Source: Magnetovibrio sp. (lineage in GTDB: Bacteria > Pseudomonadota > Alphaproteobacteria > Rhodospirillales > Magnetovibrionaceae). From it: a stretch of 64,000 bases of DNA. A model generated the notes under the pieces. That model saw only the letters and a list, made by a program, of their open reading frames with translations, was not told where the DNA came from and made no database searches. Where the stretch lies: NCBI GenBank assembly GCA_028281525.1, contig JANQJR010000037.1, forward strand, positions 54,770-118,769, written 5' to 3'. Position numbers and translations under genes: made by a program. Below are positions 62,940-64,000 of this stretch, one piece after another (position 1 is the stretch's first letter; every line of letters starts with the position of its first letter).

Positions 62940-63905
62940 TCACGCCTTGGTCTTTGCATCGAGTTTCAACGCATCAATCAGGTGATAGATCAACGTCATG
63001 TCCAAGATGATCATCGCGGCGCTCTGTTCATTGGCGATGTTCTCGTCTTCACGCAACTCCATCCAGTCGTATTGGTGTTTGGCGGCGAACAGAAACCGCC
63101 CTTGGTCGAAGGCGAACTCCATGTTGCCCCTGAAAAAGGTATCGAGCTTCATGAGGCGTTCGAGAAACACGGGCGTCAGCAGATAGCGCGCCTCCACCTG
63201 ATCGGTGGTGAACACATCGTAACGTTCCTCGAACCGGGGGCTTTCCAACCGCGCGCGCTGGCCGGGCAGTTTGGGACCCGCAACCTTGTCCCAAAACCCT
63301 TGGTTCGGCACCGCCACCGTGGTGGACGAAAAGCGCTTGTGGAAATCGATCATGCCGATCAGGCCTTGAAAGATAGTCTCCAGGCGGCGCTCCGGTATGC
63401 CTCGATGGTCCAGACGGGTCACGTAATCCTTCAATTCCACTTCCTGGAAAATAAAACCGATGCCGTCCACCGTGCCGCTCACTTCATCTTCGGCGTGGTA
63501 CGTTTCGTGATCCGGCAGCAATCCAATTGTATGCAGCCAGCGGGTATAGGTCTTCTTCGGGTACCAATGGTAGGTAAAACCCAAAAGCTTGCAGACCCGC
63601 TTGACCAGTATCGTCTTCGCCGCGTCGCGCGACGCGCTCATCTCTCGCGCGCCCCATATGCTGAAACCTACACCCGCGACAAACATCAAAAAGCCGATGG
63701 CGCGCGCCCAAAGGGGAACTATGCTTTCACCCCTGAAAAGGAGAAACCCCGGAATCCCCAGGATCACGCCCAGCGTCACCAATTCCCCGCCGCTTTTGAG
63801 ACGGCTCTGATGTTTGAGCAACACCGGCACCACTTCGGCCTGAAAGCGCTCCGCGAAACCCTGGAGCGCCGGATGCGCGCGTTCGAGCTGTTCGAGGGTG
63901 ATCAT
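62940..63905 (-). CDS. DUF3137-family membrane protein
   Basis: A 321-residue protein with two hydrophobic helices (about residues 42-60 and 66-84) and a soluble domain with the DUF3137 pattern (FQGLIGMIDFHKRFSSTTVAVPNQG; ESPRFEERYDVFTTDQVEARYLLTP). DUF3137 genes are often next to lemA, and here the preceding reading frame fits that. Function unknown. Confidence 0.87.
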   Translation of the reverse strand: MITLEQLERAHPALQGFAERFQAEVVPVLLKHQSRLKSGGELVTLGVILGIPGFLLFRGESIVPLWARAIGFLMFVAGVGFSIWGAREMSASRDAAKTILVKRVCKLLGFTYHWYPKKTYTRWLHTIGLLPDHETYHAEDEVSGTVDGIGFIFQEVELKDYVTRLDHRGIPERRLETIFQGLIGMIDFHKRFSSTTVAVPNQGFWDKVAGPKLPGQRARLESPRFEERYDVFTTDQVEARYLLTPVFLERLMKLDTFFRGNMEFAFDQGRFLFAAKHQYDWMELREDENIANEQSAAMIILDMTLIYHLIDALKLDAKTKA

Positions 63906-63924
63906 GCCGCCCGCCTCATGCCGG

Positions 63925-64000
63925 TCACTTCATATAGATATCGACATCCACTGGCGCACGCACGGTCTCATTACTCTCCTCGAAATACGGGAACGGGCGC
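63925..64000 (-). CDS. C-terminal end of a probable LemA-family protein (cut by window)
   Basis: The minus-strand frame RPFPYFEESNE...DIYMK and stop is open to the window edge and ends 20 bases before the DUF3137 start. LemA followed by DUF3137 is a common pair, and the PYFE tail fits. Only 24 residues are visible, so the family call is mostly from context. Confidence 0.45.
   Translation of the reverse strand, partial: RPFPYFEESNETVRAPVDVDIYMK

Overview
The window looks like about 64 kb of chromosome from a free-living, GC-rich alphaproteobacterium, probably in or near the Rhodospirillales (magnetotactic or marine sulfur-oxidiser relatives). I infer this from protein flavour, from a GTTC-N7-GTTC (alphaproteobacterial-type) SOS box, and from metabolic content: an Isp-type [NiFe] hydrogenase, SHP/DHC cytochromes, assimilatory sulfate reduction and a probable sulfur globule protein. 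I saw no rRNA, tRNA, insertion sequence, prophage or CRISPR array. The species is not determined.

Layout. 1-3.8 kb: 3' end of glnA with terminator, a Coq4-like protein, a cytochrome b561-SHP fusion with its diheme cytochrome partner, and a membrane-bound LuxR-type regulator. 3.8-7.8 kb (minus strand): cysI-cysH-cysC, with an AT-rich repeat region upstream. 7.8-15.4 kb: two small unknown proteins, mobB-hypC, and a plus-strand hydrogenase locus (maturation protease, HupH-like protein, small subunit, Isp1, Isp2, large subunit, terminator). 15.5-31.4 kb: a chemoreceptor, HAD phosphatase, DUF1007 plus NicO metal exporter, lipase-maturation-factor homologue, histidine kinase, mobA, an AsmA-like protein, the probable sulfur globule protein, MFS and EamA transporters, a small SOS-controlled membrane peptide, and VOC, AraC and thioesterase genes. 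31.5-37 kb: parE, hypothetical genes, and a B12-binding radical SAM protein with a C-terminal PqqD-like domain, flanked by small genes.

37-47 kb: an EamA transporter, hybrid histidine kinase, HMA-like protein, a WYL regulator/GST run-on reading frame, a first MNT-HEPN gene, an ArsR-permease-transglutaminase group with a shared operator, and methyltransferase-argC. 47.5-58 kb: a PstS-like binding protein next to a large sensor kinase, a second near-identical MNT-HEPN gene, a GNAT, a SulP transporter with an unusual insertion, a response regulator, a TetR-GNAT fusion and a half-size GDT1 protein. 58-64 kb: DUF533, an FG-GAP lipoprotein, DUF4336, rplM-rpsI, DUF3137 and the end of a probable lemA.

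How the genes fit together. Hydrogenase electrons would pass from HynSL through Isp2 and Isp1 to quinone or a sulfur-linked acceptor. mobA and mobB serve molybdoenzymes elsewhere in the genome. cysIHC reduces sulfate for biosynthesis. Most of the remainder is signalling (three histidine kinases, a chemoreceptor, a response regulator) and envelope or transport functions. The least ordinary items are the SOS-box peptide near 29.2 kb, the radical SAM-PqqD locus at 34.4-36.8 kb, the mosaic MNT-HEPN pair, the PstS-like protein with cysteines in its presumed ligand loops, and several fused proteins.
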